Assembly: GCA_029940535.1 (NCBI GenBank)
Contig: JAPYUM010000025.1
Span: 1 to 51,431, forward strand
Reading direction: 5' to 3'
Length of the DNA: 51,431 nt
Source: Vicinamibacterales bacterium
Lineage (GTDB): Bacteria > Acidobacteriota > Vicinamibacteria > Vicinamibacterales > UBA8438
Made by a program: the position numbers and the translations under genes. The notes under the pieces are model-generated. The model had not been told where the DNA came from. It did not search any database and worked only from the letters and a program-made list of their open reading frames with translations. Shown here in pieces: positions 12,120 to 21,873 of the stretch; positions within the stretch are counted from its first letter, which is position 1; each line of letters opens with the position of its first letter.

Positions 12120-12860
12120 ATGGACCTGGCCCCACGCGTCGCCGCGAACCTCGCCACCGTCACCGCCCGGGTCGCCGCCGCCGCCGCACGCAGCGGTCGA
12201 ACGTCGTCCGATATCCGCCTAGTGGCGGTGTCGAAGACGTTCGGCGTCGACCATGTGGAAGCGGCCGTCTCAGCCGGTCTCCGCGAACTGGGAGAGAACA
12301 AGGTCCAGGAAGCCGCACGCAAGCGAGCCGCCACCGTCGGGCGTGGCATCGCTTGGCATTTCATCGGACATCTGCAATCGAACAAGGCCCGCGCGGCGGC
12401 CGAGACGTTCGACTGGATTCACTCAGTCGACAGCGTCGCCCTGCTGCGCCGGCTCGACCGGGTGGCCACCGACCTTCACCGCTCCCTCAACGTGCTCGTC
12501 CAGGTCGACCTCGCGGGCGAGTCCACGAAACATGGCGCCTCAGAAGCAGAGGTCCGCCGCGTCGTCGCCGCCGCCGTGTCCTGCGAATCGATCGCGCTCC
12601 GCGGCCTCATGGTCCTGCCTCCCTGGTCGAAGGATCCCGAACAGGCTCGCCCGTTCTTTCGCCGGCTCCGAGAGCTACGCGACGAGTTTGCGACCACCAC
12701 AGGGCAAGACCTGCGGCTCGACCACCTGTCGATGGGCATGAGCCACGACCTCGAGGTCGCCATCGAAGAAGGGGCGACCATCATCAGGGTCGGCACCGCC
12801 GTATTCGGACCCAGGCCCCGACCTGTGGCCTCGCCCGGGGGGAGGTCGCGAGTTTTCTGA
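12120..12860 (+). CDS. yggS: YggS/PLPBP family pyridoxal phosphate homeostasis protein
   Basis: Single-domain alanine-racemase-fold protein that binds PLP and helps control vitamin B6 and amino/keto acid levels. The PLP lysine is in LVAVSKTFG. Further family stretches are ELGENKVQEA, WHFIGHLQSNKARAA, SVDSVALLRRLDR, GLMVLPPW and LSMGMSHDLEVAIEEGAT, with IIRVGTAVFGPR closing the domain. From the ATG at 12120 it has 246 residues. A GTG at 12099 would overlap the preceding stop codon and add seven residues. The C-terminal tail after GTAVFGPR is short and not conserved. In many bacteria yggS sits near yggU and division genes. Here the DUF167 gene is immediately convergent. Confidence 0.92.
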   Translation: MDLAPRVAANLATVTARVAAAAARSGRTSSDIRLVAVSKTFGVDHVEAAVSAGLRELGENKVQEAARKRAATVGRGIAWHFIGHLQSNKARAAAETFDWIHSVDSVALLRRLDRVATDLHRSLNVLVQVDLAGESTKHGASEAEVRRVVAAAVSCESIALRGLMVLPPWSKDPEQARPFFRRLRELRDEFATTTGQDLRLDHLSMGMSHDLEVAIEEGATIIRVGTAVFGPRPRPVASPGGRSRVF

Positions 12861-12936
12861 GCGAAGCGGCCGACGAAGCGATGCCGAGCGTTCGCTCGAA
12901 GACTCGATCGCGACGCTGCGCAACGCGCTGGACGCG

Positions 12937-13251
12937 CTAGCCCGAGGACGTCGACTCGAGCAGCGTGCGTAGCTGACCCATGAGGGCCGTGGGCGACACG
13001 TCCTCGACCAGCACGCTCTTGTTCCGCTGTCGCGCCCCGGCGGCGATGCGGACCGTGCCGGCCGGCACCCCGAGCGCTTTCGTCAGCAATTTCACCAGTG
13101 CGAGATTGGCCGCGCCATCGACCGGCGCCGCCGAAAGACGCACGACCAATCTCCCCGCCCGTATCTCAGAAATCCGCGTACGGGGTGCACGTGGCATAAC
13201 CCGCACCGGAATCACGACCCCGTTGGCGATAGCACGGAGCGAGATGGTCAC
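12937..13251 (-). CDS. DUF167 (YggU family) protein
   Basis: Small alpha/beta protein of about 104 residues. The family signature is clear: VIPVRVMPRAPRTRISEI, then LVVRLSAAPVDGAANLALVK, LLTKALGVPAGTVRIAAGAR and the basic patch RQRNKSVLVED. Function of the family is not established. The start is uncertain. The GTG at 13251 (TISLRAIANG) fits the family's usual length, while an ATG at 13296 would add 15 residues that look unconserved. It is the last gene of a minus-strand run lepA-lepB-small gene-yggU, and it converges on yggS with 76 bp between them. Confidence 0.8.
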   Translation of the reverse strand: MTISLRAIANGVVIPVRVMPRAPRTRISEIRAGRLVVRLSAAPVDGAANLALVKLLTKALGVPAGTVRIAAGARQRNKSVLVEDVSPTALMGQLRTLLESTSSG

Positions 13252-13317
13252 TCGAATGACATCAGATGCGAGTCGAAACGTGTGTCTGCGCCGCACCGCT
13301 CGCGGAACGCTTCGGCC

Positions 13318-13674
13318 TCACGGCGAGTTCCCGAGCTGGGCCGAGATGGCCAGCCCCTGGGCGCTGATCGTGAATGTCCACGGGTAGATGAAGCCGGGCA
13401 ACAGATGGAGCTGCTCGGTGTAGGCGAGCCGGAGATACGTATACGTGGCGTCTTTGTACACCTGTATATCGTCGCCGTCGACCAGGGCTCCGGTCCGGTT
13501 CGTCAACGCGAGGACCGCCGTGACCAGTTCCTCCTCCGGGCCGCGACCATAGTCGCGGGTCGCCTGCGCCACGTCCGTCTTGAGTTATCGATGGGCCACG
13601 TAGACGGGACCGACGTTCCATGCCACATAAATGAGCAGCGCCGCGATCCCGAATTTCACTGCCGCGCGAATCAT
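13318..13674 (-). pseudogene. Small membrane-anchored protein interrupted by one in-frame stop
   Basis: Reading the minus strand from the ATG at 13674 gives MIRAAVKFGIAALLIYVAWN, a membrane anchor, then VGPVYVAHR and a TAA stop at 13585-13587 (codon 30). The same frame then continues without further stops: LKTDVAQATRDYGRGPEEEL, then IQVYKDATYTYLRLAYTEQL and FIYPWTFTISAQG, ending at 13318. The continuous protein-like composition on both sides in one frame suggests a single gene of about 118 residues with a nonsense codon. The alternatives are a sequencing error, or two separate small ORFs. It lies 76 bp after lepB and 21 bp before the DUF167 ORF. The fold resembles small single-pass proteins with a short periplasmic domain, of unknown function. 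Confidence 0.6.
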
Positions 13675-13750
13675 CGTGATCCCCTAGTAGACGCTAGTCG
13701 TGGCAAGAGTGCCCGCCGCGTTCGGCCGGCGCTGAAAACGCAACCCGCGG

Positions 13751-14428
13751 TCACGGGATCGCCATGAGGATCCGCTCCCAGCGCGTACGCGTGAAGAAAT
13801 GCGTAGCCCCCGCAGTCAGACGGCGCAGCGTCGCCCCCACCCCGACGTCGCGAAAGAACTCGCTCTCTGCTTCGTAGGACCAATACATCACGAAGGCCCG
13901 TCCCTTGACATAATCCATCGGGAGCGCACCCCAATAGCGACTGTCCTGTGAATCGCCACGGTTGTCGCCCATCATGAACAGGTGACCGGCAGGCACGCTC
14001 TGCGGACCGAACGTACCACGCATGTCGTAGGGCACCTGTCCGTCCGGCCGCATCAAATCGAGATAGGGTTCATCGACCGGCTCACCGTCGATGAACAGAC
14101 GAGACCGTCGCAGTTCGACGGTCTCCCCCGGCAAACCGATCACCCGCTTGATGAAATCGCGCTCCGGCTCCTCCGGATACTTGAACACGAGCACGTCTCC
14201 CCGCCGCACGTCCGTCACTGGCAGCAGCCACCGCTCGGCGGCGGAGCCGATCGGGGCGTGAACGAACTTGTTCACCAGCAGGTGATCACCGATCAGCAGG
14301 TTCTGCTCCATCGACCCGGTGGGGATCTTGAAGGCCTGAACCACCCACGTCCGCACGAATAACGCGAGGATCACCGCGATGACGATCGATTCGAAGTACT
14401 CCCGAGACGTCGACTTCTGAAAAGACAT
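13751..14428 (-). CDS. lepB: Signal peptidase I LepB
   Basis: Membrane serine protease that removes signal peptides from exported proteins. 225 residues with one N-terminal transmembrane segment (about 14-31). The catalytic serine is Ser39 in KIPTGSMEQNLL, and the general-base lysine is Lys94 in RDFIKRVIGLPGE. The GDNRGDSQDSRYWG box is intact. At 225 residues it is shorter than the E. coli enzyme, which has two membrane spans and an extra domain, and it matches the single-span form common outside gamma-proteobacteria. The start lies 9 bp after lepA, so the two form an operon, a common arrangement. Confidence 0.95.
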   Translation of the reverse strand: MSFQKSTSREYFESIVIAVILALFVRTWVVQAFKIPTGSMEQNLLIGDHLLVNKFVHAPIGSAAERWLLPVTDVRRGDVLVFKYPEEPERDFIKRVIGLPGETVELRRSRLFIDGEPVDEPYLDLMRPDGQVPYDMRGTFGPQSVPAGHLFMMGDNRGDSQDSRYWGALPMDYVKGRAFVMYWSYEAESEFFRDVGVGATLRRLTAGATHFFTRTRWERILMAIP

Positions 14429-14437
14429 GGGACGGGC

Positions 14438-16240
14438 TCAGTCGTCATCCACGGTCAAGACGGCGAGAAACGCCTCTTGGGGAATCTCCACGCGGCCGAC
14501 TCGCTTCATGCGGCGTTTTCCTTCTTTTTGTTTTTCCAGGAGTTTCCTTTTTCGGCTGATATCGCCACCGTAGCACTTGGCCAGGACATTCTTGCGCATC
14601 GCCTTGACCGACTCGCGCGCGATGATGCGGCCCCCGACCGTCGCCTGAATCGCCACATCGAACATCTGCCGCGGAATCAGCTTCCGCAGCTTGACCGCCA
14701 GCGACCGGCCACGCAGATACGCCGACTCCTTGTGCACGATGATCGACAGCGCATCGACCGGCTCCTCGTTCACCAGCAGATCGAGCTTGACCAACGGCGA
14801 CGTCCAGTAACCGGTGACATGGTAATCGAGCGACGCGTAGCCGCGCGACAGTGTCTTCAGCTTGTCGTAGAAATCAAGCACCACTTCGTTGAACGGCAGC
14901 TCGTAGGTGATCATCACGCGATTCGAGGCGAGATACTCGAGTCCCTTCTGCGCCCCCCGCTTGTCCTGGCACAGTTGCAAGATCGCGCCGACATGGTCCG
15001 CCGGGGTCAAGATCATCGCCGTGATCACCGGCTCCTCGAGCGTCGCGATCCGTCCCACGTCAGGAAGCTTCGCGGGGCTGTCGACCTCGAACGTGTCCCC
15101 GTCAGTGGTCGTCACGCGATACAGCACACCGGGCGCCGTGGTCACGAGGTCCATGTTGTACTCACGCTCGAGTCGCTCCTGGATGATCTCCATGTGGAGC
15201 AACCCAAGAAACCCGCAGCGGAAGCCGAACCCGAGCGCGGCCGACGTCTCCGGCTCGAAGAAGAACGACGCGTCGTTCAATCGCAACTTCTCGAGCGCGT
15301 CTCGGAGCTCGGCGTACTGGTGTCCCTCGACGGGATAGAGCCCGGCGAACACCATCGGCTTCATCTCGGTAAAGCCGTCGCACGGAGTGGCGGTCCGGCG
15401 CGCCGTCTCGGTGAGCGTGTCACCGATCTTGGCGTCGCTTACCGTCTTGATGCCGGCGATCACGAAGCCGACTTCGCCGACACCCAACTCCGGCATGATC
15501 ACCGGCTTGGGTGAGAACACCCCGACCTGCTCGACTTCATGGTCCAGGCCCTGGGCCATCGACCGGATCTTCATCTTGGGCCGGATCGCGCCGTCCACCA
15601 CACGGACCAACATCGTGACACCGCGATACGAGTCATACCAGGAGTCGAAAATCAGCGCCTTCAGCGGCGCGTCCGGGTCGCCTTCAGGTGGGGGAACGCG
15701 ACTGATCACCGCATCGAGCACCTCGCGAGTGCCCCGCCCCTCCTTGGCACTGGCCAGGATGGCGTCGGCCGTGTCAAGGCCGACGATCTCCTCGATCTGA
15801 CGCATCGTCTCATCGGGCTGGGAACCCGGCAGATCGATCTTGTTGACGACCGGGATGATTTCGAGATTCTGATCAACGGCGAGATAGGCGTTCGCGACAG
15901 TCTGCGCCTCGACCCCCTGCGAGGCGTCCACCAGCAGCAGGGCGCCTTCACAGGCGGTCAGCGCCCGGGCCACTTCGTACGAAAAATCGACGTGCCCTGG
16001 CGTGTCGATCAGGTTCAACACGTGCGGCTCGCCGCCCTCCGGGGTGTAGGTCAGCCTGACGGAATGCGCCTTGATCGTGATGCCGCGCTCGCGCTCCAGA
16101 TCCATCGAGTCGAGCACCTGCGCCTCCATCTCGCGTGCCTGAAGGGCGCCGGTGACCTCAAGAAACCGGTCGGCGAGCGTCGACTTCCCGTGATCGATGT
16201 GCGCGATGATGGAAAAATTCCGAATGTACCGTTGGTCCAT
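14438..16240 (-). CDS. lepA: Elongation factor 4 (LepA), back-translocating GTPase
   Basis: Ribosome-associated translational GTPase. 600 residues, normal length. The G1 loop AHIDHGKST (residues 13-21), the switch [14 protein letters not shown], the NKIDLPGS G4 motif, EF-G-like domains II and III, and the LepA-specific C-terminal domain ([20 protein letters not shown], then [20 protein letters not shown]) are all visible. The ATG at 16240 gives the canonical [20 protein letters not shown]. It is the first gene of the lepA-lepB run. The 543 bp upstream carry repeats rather than genes. Confidence 0.97.
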   Translation of the reverse strand: MDQRYIRNFSIIAHIDHGKSTLADRFLEVTGALQAREMEAQVLDSMDLERERGITIKAHSVRLTYTPEGGEPHVLNLIDTPGHVDFSYEVARALTACEGALLLVDASQGVEAQTVANAYLAVDQNLEIIPVVNKIDLPGSQPDETMRQIEEIVGLDTADAILASAKEGRGTREVLDAVISRVPPPEGDPDAPLKALIFDSWYDSYRGVTMLVRVVDGAIRPKMKIRSMAQGLDHEVEQVGVFSPKPVIMPELGVGEVGFVIAGIKTVSDAKIGDTLTETARRTATPCDGFTEMKPMVFAGLYPVEGHQYAELRDALEKLRLNDASFFFEPETSAALGFGFRCGFLGLLHMEIIQERLEREYNMDLVTTAPGVLYRVTTTDGDTFEVDSPAKLPDVGRIATLEEPVITAMILTPADHVGAILQLCQDKRGAQKGLEYLASNRVMITYELPFNEVVLDFYDKLKTLSRGYASLDYHVTGYWTSPLVKLDLLVNEEPVDALSIIVHKESAYLRGRSLAVKLRKLIPRQMFDVAIQATVGGRIIARESVKAMRKNVLAKCYGGDISRKRKLLEKQKEGKRRMKRVGRVEIPQEAFLAVLTVDDD

Positions 16241-16526
16241 GCAGGGTCATCATTATAGTCTGCCAACTCGACTGTGATTTAGTGGGGGCTGGACAAGCTC
16301 GCCAGTGCGCTCGTGCGGCGGGAGCGGGCATCTCGATCCGCGAACCGGTCGACGAGCCAGCTCTGCTTCACCTTGGCTCCCAGAGCGCTTCGCGCGGGCT
16401 AACGGAGTGCCTGGTCCCAACACCGAGGGAAAAGCGAGCGCATAGCTGGTCCCCGACCCGGCGCTAACACTCCGCGATCCCCACCGGCGGCGGCACGGCC
16501 CCCGGCTCGTCTCCGACGGGACCTCT

Positions 16527-16620
16527 TCAGACGGGGCTGCGCCCCGAACCCCACGCGAACGCTGCGCGGGGACCCCGAGAGCCCCACTCCGCGTCCGCGA
16601 GGCGCACATGTGCGCGCCTA
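16527..16620 (-). repeat. Repeat family 1, copy 2
   Basis: Inverted copy of the GC-rich repeat (read on the minus strand: imperfect palindrome GGCGCGCACATGTGCGCC, then TGGGGCTCTCGGGGTCCCCG, then GGGGCGCAGCCCCGTCTGA). It sits in the 543-bp gene-free gap between lepA and gltA, 50 bp from a copy of repeat family 2. The rest of that gap (16241-16526) shows no coding potential I would support. Confidence 0.8.
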
Positions 16621-16669
16621 GGCGGGACGGGAGCGCCATGGCGGCCAGGCCACACGCATCGCTGAGGGG

Positions 16670-16770
16670 TTTCCTGGCGACGCGTTCGCCTGGCAAGGCG
16701 CAACGAGGGAGCGGCCAGGCAGGCCGTGACCGACGCAGTAACGCGGCCAGGCGGACGCCTCGCCAGGAAA
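16670..16770 (-). repeat. Repeat family 2, copy 1 (101-bp element with long inverted arms)
   Basis: The outer 25 bp at each end are inverted copies of each other with two mismatches (arm begins TTTCCTGGCGAGGCGTCCGC), and complementarity continues a few bases into the flanks (GAGG/CCTC). The interior contains, on the minus strand, CTGCGTCGGTCAC, shared with the other copies. Read in the direction of gltA, the element begins 13 bp after the gltA stop codon. The whole can fold into one long hairpin. Confidence 0.85.
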
Positions 16771-16783
16771 ACCTCAGGAAAAC

Positions 16784-17919
<1,136 letters not shown>

Positions 17920-17923
<4 letters not shown>

Positions 17924-18189
17924 CGTCTGTTCTCGCTTGTGGCGACCGCCGCAGCGACCGGACCGTCTCCGCGGCCCCAGCGGGTGTGACTGGTGAATAC
18001 CGCGAAGGTCATCCGCGCCGCGATGCAATCTACAATGTAGTCAATACCCAGACCGCAGCCAATCCAGCGAACATCGGAACACACGGCCGGACCGCCAGCC
18101 TGTGTAAGATAGATCAGATACCCGGCGCCGATGAAACCGACGGAACGAACCGTCGTGTCCTCAGGTCCCAACGCCACGCATCGCGGCAT
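17920..18189 (-). CDS. Possible small membrane protein coupled to gltA
   Basis: 89 codons from ATG 18189 to a TGA that overlaps the gltA ATG as ATGA. Visible: a hydrophobic stretch VGFIGAGYLIYLTQAGG, then WIGCGLGIDYIVDCIAARMT and FAVFTSHTRW, which looks like a short two-segment membrane protein, and a polar tail. In favour: the exact ATGA junction and membrane-like composition. Against: its start is back to back with the larB ATG (CATG shared), there is no Shine-Dalgarno, and I recognise no family. If real, its own start may be internal, for example the GTG before CSDVRW. Confidence 0.35.
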
Positions 18190-18955
18190 GAAACCGGAAC
18201 GAATCAAGGCGCTCCTCGAAGACGTGCGAACCGGTGCGTTGACGGTAGACACCGCCCAGACCAGACTGGCCGACGCCATGCGGGCGGCGCCGTTCGAGGA
18301 CGTGGGCTTCGCACGCGTTGACCACCACCGAGCGATCAGACAGGGGTTCCCGGAGGTGGTGTTCGGTCAGGGCAAGACGCCGGACCAGATCGCTCGAATC
18401 GCGGAGACGATCGTCGCCGCCGGGCACCGCTTGTTGGTCACGAGGACCGACGCCGAGGCCTACGCGGTCGTCCGCGATCGCGTGCCTGGAGCGCAGTTTC
18501 ATGAGAGCGCGCACATCATTAGCCACATCAGCCACACCACCGAGTCAGAACCGACCGGGCATGGCACCATCCTCATTGCGTCGGCCGGCACCGCCGACCA
18601 CCCAGTTGCCGACGAGGCGGCGGTGACCGCCGACGTCATGGGCAACCGGGTTGAGCGGGTGGACGATGTCGGTGTGGCTGGTCTGCACCGTCTGCTGGCC
18701 GAGCGGGCGCAATTTGAACAGGCCCGGGTCGTCATCGTCGTAGCGGGCATGGACGGGGCGCTTGCGAGCGTGGTCGGCGGACTCATTTCGACACCGGTCA
18801 TCGCCGTCCCGACCAGCGTCGGCTACGGCGCGAGCTTCGGTGGCGTCGCCGCGTTGCTGTCCATGCTGAACAGCTGCGCGACCGGGGTCGCGGTCGTCAA
18901 CATCGACAACGGATTCGGGGCGGCAGCGCTAGCGAGCCGGATCAACCACGCCTAG
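18188..18955 (+). CDS. larB: LarB, pyridinium-3,5-biscarboxylic acid mononucleotide synthase
   Basis: Carboxylates and hydrolyses nicotinic acid adenine dinucleotide in the first step of nickel-pincer (NPN) cofactor synthesis, the cofactor of lactate racemase LarA and relatives. 255 residues from the ATG at 18188, which gives the usual MKPERIKALLEDVRTG. The stretches RVDHHRAIRQGFPEVVFGQG and KTPDQIARIAETI are diagnostic. The C-terminal PurE-like AIR carboxylase domain is present (ILIASAGTADHPVADEAAVT, VVAGMDGALASVVGGLI, VIAVPTSVGYGASFGGVAAL, then NIDNGFGAA). An earlier ATG at 18131 is less likely. larC, larE and larA are not in the window. A family 2 repeat half-copy starts 1 bp after the stop. 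Confidence 0.92.
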   Translation: MKPERIKALLEDVRTGALTVDTAQTRLADAMRAAPFEDVGFARVDHHRAIRQGFPEVVFGQGKTPDQIARIAETIVAAGHRLLVTRTDAEAYAVVRDRVPGAQFHESAHIISHISHTTESEPTGHGTILIASAGTADHPVADEAAVTADVMGNRVERVDDVGVAGLHRLLAERAQFEQARVVIVVAGMDGALASVVGGLISTPVIAVPTSVGYGASFGGVAALLSMLNSCATGVAVVNIDNGFGAAALASRINHA

Positions 18956-18956
18956 A

Positions 18957-19003
18957 TTTCCTGGCGATCCGTCCGCCTGACGGCGTTGCTTCGTCGGTCA
19001 CAG
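18957..19003 (+). repeat. Repeat family 2, copy 2 (5' half only)
   Basis: Left arm and conserved interior of the 101-bp element (begins TTTCCTGGCGATCCGTCCGC, ends GCTTCGTCGGTCAC), starting 1 bp after the larB stop. The right arm is missing. The remainder of the larB-mutS2 gap (19004-19408) holds no gene I can support. The only other thing noted is ATTTGTGAA occurring twice, about 135 bp apart. Confidence 0.75.
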
Positions 19004-19408
19004 CAAGTTGGGGATTTGTGAACACGGAGCAACGCATTCAGCCGTGAACAACGCCGATCGGCCGGAATCAGGACTGATCGAACGCAGCGGGGCTCCCACT
19101 ACGGGCTGCGAACCGATGGGGCACTTGAGCGGCATGGCAGGCCCGTGGTAATTTGTGAAGTTCGACTCCTCGCATGGCGCTCATCAGAGATCGACCCGCT
19201 GGCGATCCGTGAGAAGAGACTGCATGCGTGAGGTCGCTCGAATTTCAACTCAGCATCCGCGCCAGTCCGGCTCTGATGGACGGATCGGCGGACTCATTCG
19301 ACCAGTTTGGGCCGGCGCCGTGCCCGTGCCGGCCACGCACCGGTTGCGCGTCGCCAAGCCGGGCGGTGCCGCCGCCTGATGGCCGTTGCCCGGCATTCGC
19401 CGAGTTCG

Positions 19409-21862
19409 ATGCACACAACAGGAACCTTCACCACCCTTGAGTTCGACCGAATCGTGGAGGCAGTGGTGAGTTGCGCCTTGACGCCGCTCGGAGCGGAGGC
19501 GCTACAGCGGCTGCGCCCGCTGACTGACCCGCGCGCAGTACGGACCGCGCTGGCGCACACCACAGAGGCAGCGCGGTTCGCGGCCGCGAACGGCGCGATT
19601 CCCCTCGAAGCCCCACAGAATCTGCCAAAGACTCTTGATGCGCTGGCGATCGAGGCACAGCCGCTGGAACCGGCGCAACTCGTCAGCCTCGTCACCTTCC
19701 TGTGGTCGGTCGAACGGGTCTGCCGGGCGGTGACCACCGCCACTAGTGGACCGTACCCCGCCCTGTCGGCGATTGTCGGCGGCTCCGCGAACTGGAATCG
19801 TGAGTGCGCGGAGGTGCGCAAGAAAATCGACGCATCCGGCGACCTGACGGACGACGCGAGTCCGGAGCTGAAGACGATTCGGGGTCGCCTCCGTAAACAG
19901 CGCAATCGCCTGCGAGGCAACCTGGAAGCGTATCTGCGTGGCCGCGAGACGTCGCGGTATCTGCAGGAGCAGGTAGTGAGCGAACGCAATGGGCGTTTCG
20001 TGCTCGTGGTGCGATCCGAACACCGCACCGCCATCCCGGGCATCGTGCATGGCACCTCGTCGAGCGGCGCCAGCCTTTTTCTGGAACCGTTGAGTACGGT
20101 CGACATCAACAACGAGATCGTCGCGCTGGATGAGCAGGAGCGCGATGAAGTCCGGCGCGTGTTGCTGGCGCTCTCGACGATGTTTCGACGACGGGCCTCT
20201 GACTTGCGTCGCACACTCACGGTCGCGACGGACGTCGACGTGCTGCAGGCACGGGCGTCGTTTGCGGAAATCGTCGGCGGCGTGGAGCCGGCCATCGCCG
20301 ACGACCACACCCTGGAACTCCTCGAGGCGAGGCATCCGCTGCTGATGGCCGCAGTCACGAGCCGGCTCGGGAGCGCGACCGGAACCGACGACCACATCGA
20401 GCCGGTGCCGGTTGACGTTGTCATGACGCCGCCCACCCGGGCGCTCGTCATTACCGGACCAAACACGGGAGGAAAGACGGTAGCGCTGAAGACGGCCGGG
20501 CTGTTGTCGCTGATGGCGCAAAGCGGCCTACACATACCGGCCGCCGCCGGTTCTCGAGTGCCCGTGTTCCGGTCCGTGTTCGCTGACATCGGCGATGAAC
20601 AATCGATCGCCGCCAACCTCAGCACTTTCTCAGGGCACGTCACGAACATCGTGGAGATGGACCGGCGACTCTCCATCCCCGGACTGATCCTGCTGGACGA
20701 AGTCGGAGCCGGCACCGACCCGGTCGAGGGTGGCGCGCTGGGGCGTGCGGTGGTGGAGCATTTTCGACACCGTGGTGCCCATGTGATCGTGACGACCCAC
20801 GACGACGCGCTCAAGTCGTATGCCGCCACCACCGAGGGCGTCGGCTGTGCGGCGTTCGGGTTCGATCCCGAGACATTCGCGCCGACCTATCGGCTGGCCT
20901 ACGGTTCGGCCGGACGCAGCTTGGCCCTGGAAATCGCCGGCCGGCTGGGCCTGGCCCCGGACATCATCGGCGCCGCCGGCGCGTTGCGAAGCGCCCGTGA
21001 GTCGCAGCTGGCCGACCACCTCGCCCAGCTCGACGACGACCGCCGTCGCCTCGACGAGCTGACGCACGACCTCGATCGACGCCAGGACGAGTTGGCGCAA
21101 CAGATGACCCGCTTGAAGGCCCGAGAGGCCGACATCGATCGGCGCGAGCGAAGCAGCCGTGCCCATCGCCACGACTCGGTCGACGGGCGGGTGCGCAACG
21201 CCCGAGACGAAATCGACCAGATCGTGGTGTCGTTGCGGGAACGGGCCGCGGCCCTCGAACGGGTCGCGGCGAACAAGGCCGCCAGGCGGGAGACACCTTT
21301 GTCCACCGGCGACAGCGGTGAGCTGAGATCGTCCGCACAGGCGGCGCTTGACAACGTGGCTCGGCGCTTCCGGACGCCGGACCCAGCTGCGGCCGCGACC
21401 GATCGAACCGACCGCCCACCCGTGTCGCTGGGAGCTCGAGTCCTCGTGGCCACGCTCGGGGTTGAAGGCGAGGTCCGCTCCATACACGGGTCGGAGGCGG
21501 AGGTGGAAGTGCGCGGGAAACGGCTGCGCGTCCCGATCCGGTCGCTGGCGGTCAGCGTCACACGCCCGGCCAAGGTTCAATCCCGAGTCAAGGTTCAGGT
21601 CAACGACCCGGGCGGCCCGTTGGAAGAGATCAATCTGATTGGTTGTCGCGTGGACGACGCGCTGGTTCGCGCCGGGAAACATCTTGACCAGGTCCTGATG
21701 GGTGACTTACGCGTCGTGCGTTTCATCCATGGACACGGTACCGGACAGCTGCGGCGAGCGATCGCGGAGTTTCTCAGCGCGCATCCGCTCGTCCGACGGT
21801 TCGCACCGGCGGCGCCAGAGGATGGCGGCAACGGCGTGACCCTCGCGGAATTGAAGGACTGA
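19409..21862 (+). CDS. mutS2: MutS2 family ATPase/ribosome-rescue or recombination-suppressing protein
   Basis: 817 residues from the ATG at 19409 (HTTGTFTTLEFDRIVEAV, the usual MutS2 opening). Order: helical clamp and core, then the MutS ATPase with Walker A ITGPNTGGKTVALKT near residue 347, Walker B LILLDEVGAGTDPVEGGA, and THDDALK. A charged coiled coil (about 530-640) follows, then a C-terminal Smr domain from about residue 735 with FIHGHGTGQLRRAI. The Smr LDLR/LDLRG motif linked to nuclease activity reads INLIG here, so cleavage may be altered. Roles reported for the family are suppression of homologous recombination and splitting of collided ribosomes. A start at 19379 is also possible. 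dnaG follows after 11 bp. Confidence 0.93.
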   Translation: MHTTGTFTTLEFDRIVEAVVSCALTPLGAEALQRLRPLTDPRAVRTALAHTTEAARFAAANGAIPLEAPQNLPKTLDALAIEAQPLEPAQLVSLVTFLWSVERVCRAVTTATSGPYPALSAIVGGSANWNRECAEVRKKIDASGDLTDDASPELKTIRGRLRKQRNRLRGNLEAYLRGRETSRYLQEQVVSERNGRFVLVVRSEHRTAIPGIVHGTSSSGASLFLEPLSTVDINNEIVALDEQERDEVRRVLLALSTMFRRRASDLRRTLTVATDVDVLQARASFAEIVGGVEPAIADDHTLELLEARHPLLMAAVTSRLGSATGTDDHIEPVPVDVVMTPPTRALVITGPNTGGKTVALKTAGLLSLMAQSGLHIPAAAGSRVPVFRSVFADIGDEQSIAANLSTFSGHVTNIVEMDRRLSIPGLILLDEVGAGTDPVEGGALGRAVVEHFRHRGAHVIVTTHDDALKSYAATTEGVGCAAFGFDPETFAPTYRLAYGSAGRSLALEIAGRLGLAPDIIGAAGALRSARESQLADHLAQLDDDRRRLDELTHDLDRRQDELAQQMTRLKAREADIDRRERSSRAHRHDSVDGRVRNARDEIDQIVVSLRERAAALERVAANKAARRETPLSTGDSGELRSSAQAALDNVARRFRTPDPAAAATDRTDRPPVSLGARVLVATLGVEGEVRSIHGSEAEVEVRGKRLRVPIRSLAVSVTRPAKVQSRVKVQVNDPGGPLEEINLIGCRVDDALVRAGKHLDQVLMGDLRVVRFIHGHGTGQLRRAIAEFLSAHPLVRRFAPAAPEDGGNGVTLAELKD

Positions 21863-21873
21863 TCGAGCCTGGC

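Noticed and set aside
12841-12966. Protein-like run (ERSLEDSIATLRNALDAL) in a third frame after yggS
   Set aside because: No start codon or Shine-Dalgarno, only about 40 codons, no recognised family; yggS itself is complete.
16670-16770. Family 2 element as a simple intrinsic terminator
   Set aside because: No T-run follows any copy and the interior is conserved, so it is better treated as a repeat element whose role is open.
19155-19379. 74-codon frame in the larB-mutS2 gap
   Set aside because: No ribosome-binding site, Arg-rich shadow composition and no resemblance to any family.
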